Shown here one piece after another: positions 60,355 through 60,439 of a stretch of DNA of 60,439 bases (its first letter is position 1; the number at the start of each line of letters is the position of its first letter). The notes below the pieces were generated by a model. That model was not told the DNA's origin, did not search any database, and worked only from the letters and a program-made list of their open reading frames with translations. The stretch spans positions 1-60,439 of the forward strand of contig CAJTGD010000035.1 of assembly GCA_910575475.1 (NCBI GenBank), in the 5' to 3' direction. The translations under genes were made by a program, and so were the position numbers. The stretch comes from Lachnospiraceae bacterium. Lineage in GTDB: Bacteria > Bacillota > Clostridia > Lachnospirales > Lachnospiraceae.

Positions 60355-60371
60355 CCTTACAGCCAGTAAGG
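60355..60371. terminator. Small hairpin upstream of the integrase gene
   Basis: CCTTAC-agcca-GTAAGG forms a perfect 6-bp stem, 40 bases before the integrase start. With no clear T-run, it may be a leader hairpin, a terminator of an outside transcript or one half of a recombination site cut off by the window edge. Confidence 0.35.
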
Positions 60372-60439
60372 AATTACCCATCTTGTTGCTTAAGCTGTTA
60401 GAATGTAGAGAGCAATCGGTATATCGGATTCCTCCTTGG

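Noticed and set aside
1..60439. tRNA, rRNA or CRISPR genes
   Set aside because: Reading both strands I saw no cloverleaf with conserved TTCGA loop and no rRNA or repeat-spacer pattern; a covariance-model search would be decisive.

Overview
The window reads as chromosome of a Gram-positive, gut-type Clostridia bacterium, most likely Lachnospiraceae. Support for this: strong AGGAGG-type ribosome binding sites, a thiamine salvage operon with CytX and a TPP riboswitch, a GH2/GPH-symporter/AraC sugar locus, DUF3990-type toxin pairs, OpuB-type transport, and many small intergenic palindromes. I read gene calls from translated sequence and motif recognition only; no database search was run.

Layout. 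1-1.6 kb: a decayed AAA ATPase gene and a small partner clipped by a palindrome. 1.8-6 kb (minus): thiM-thiE-thiD-cytX behind a TPP riboswitch whose aptamer is interrupted by a 153-bp inverted-repeat element. 6-12 kb: an Old-Yellow-Enzyme-like flavoenzyme lacking its Fe-S segment, a palindromic operator, a chemoreceptor translationally coupled to an FMN-binding lipoprotein, and a TetR regulator. 12-15.6 kb: SPFH/ribbon-helix-helix pair, a DUF3592 protein, a polyvalent-protein-like ORF, an AraC remnant. 15.6-21 kb: a probable dipeptide-utilisation operon (epimerase, DUF819 transporter, S15/CocE hydrolase) divergent from an XRE-cupin regulator. 21-23.6 kb: a scar zone with a frameshifted response regulator, truncated kinase and a broken HSP90-like ATPase gene. 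23.7-28.5 kb: OpuB-type ABC transporter with Rrf2 regulator, PNPOx-ferredoxin protein, a DUF3990 toxin with an internal deletion and its partner. 28.6-35.5 kb: GH2 enzyme, GPH symporter, divergent AraC regulator, an ATPase with a DUF234-like C terminus.

35.6-57.3 kb (all minus) is a visibly AT-richer surface-glycan locus: nucleotide-sugar enzymes (IspD/TarI-like, RPE-like, UDP-xylose synthase, Ugd, GalE, Glf), DUF4422 and GT8 glycosyltransferases, methyltransferases, a four-module radical SAM-DUF4422-GT8-Rossmann fusion, three secreted or anchored surface proteins, and a glycerophosphotransferase-like protein. No flippase or polymerase is visible. At its upstream edge are a tyrosine integrase and a TnpB homologue in which all three RuvC catalytic positions appear substituted, followed by a structured, covarying hairpin region. 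This looks like a nuclease-dead, possibly RNA-guided repressor (TldR-like) beside a surface locus.

The most notable items are the dead TnpB with its putative guide RNA, the four-module fusion enzyme, and the TPP riboswitch carrying a transposable-like insertion. A cross-cutting oddity is the number of frameshifts at homopolymers and of in-frame internal deletions; some may be real decay and some sequencing indels.
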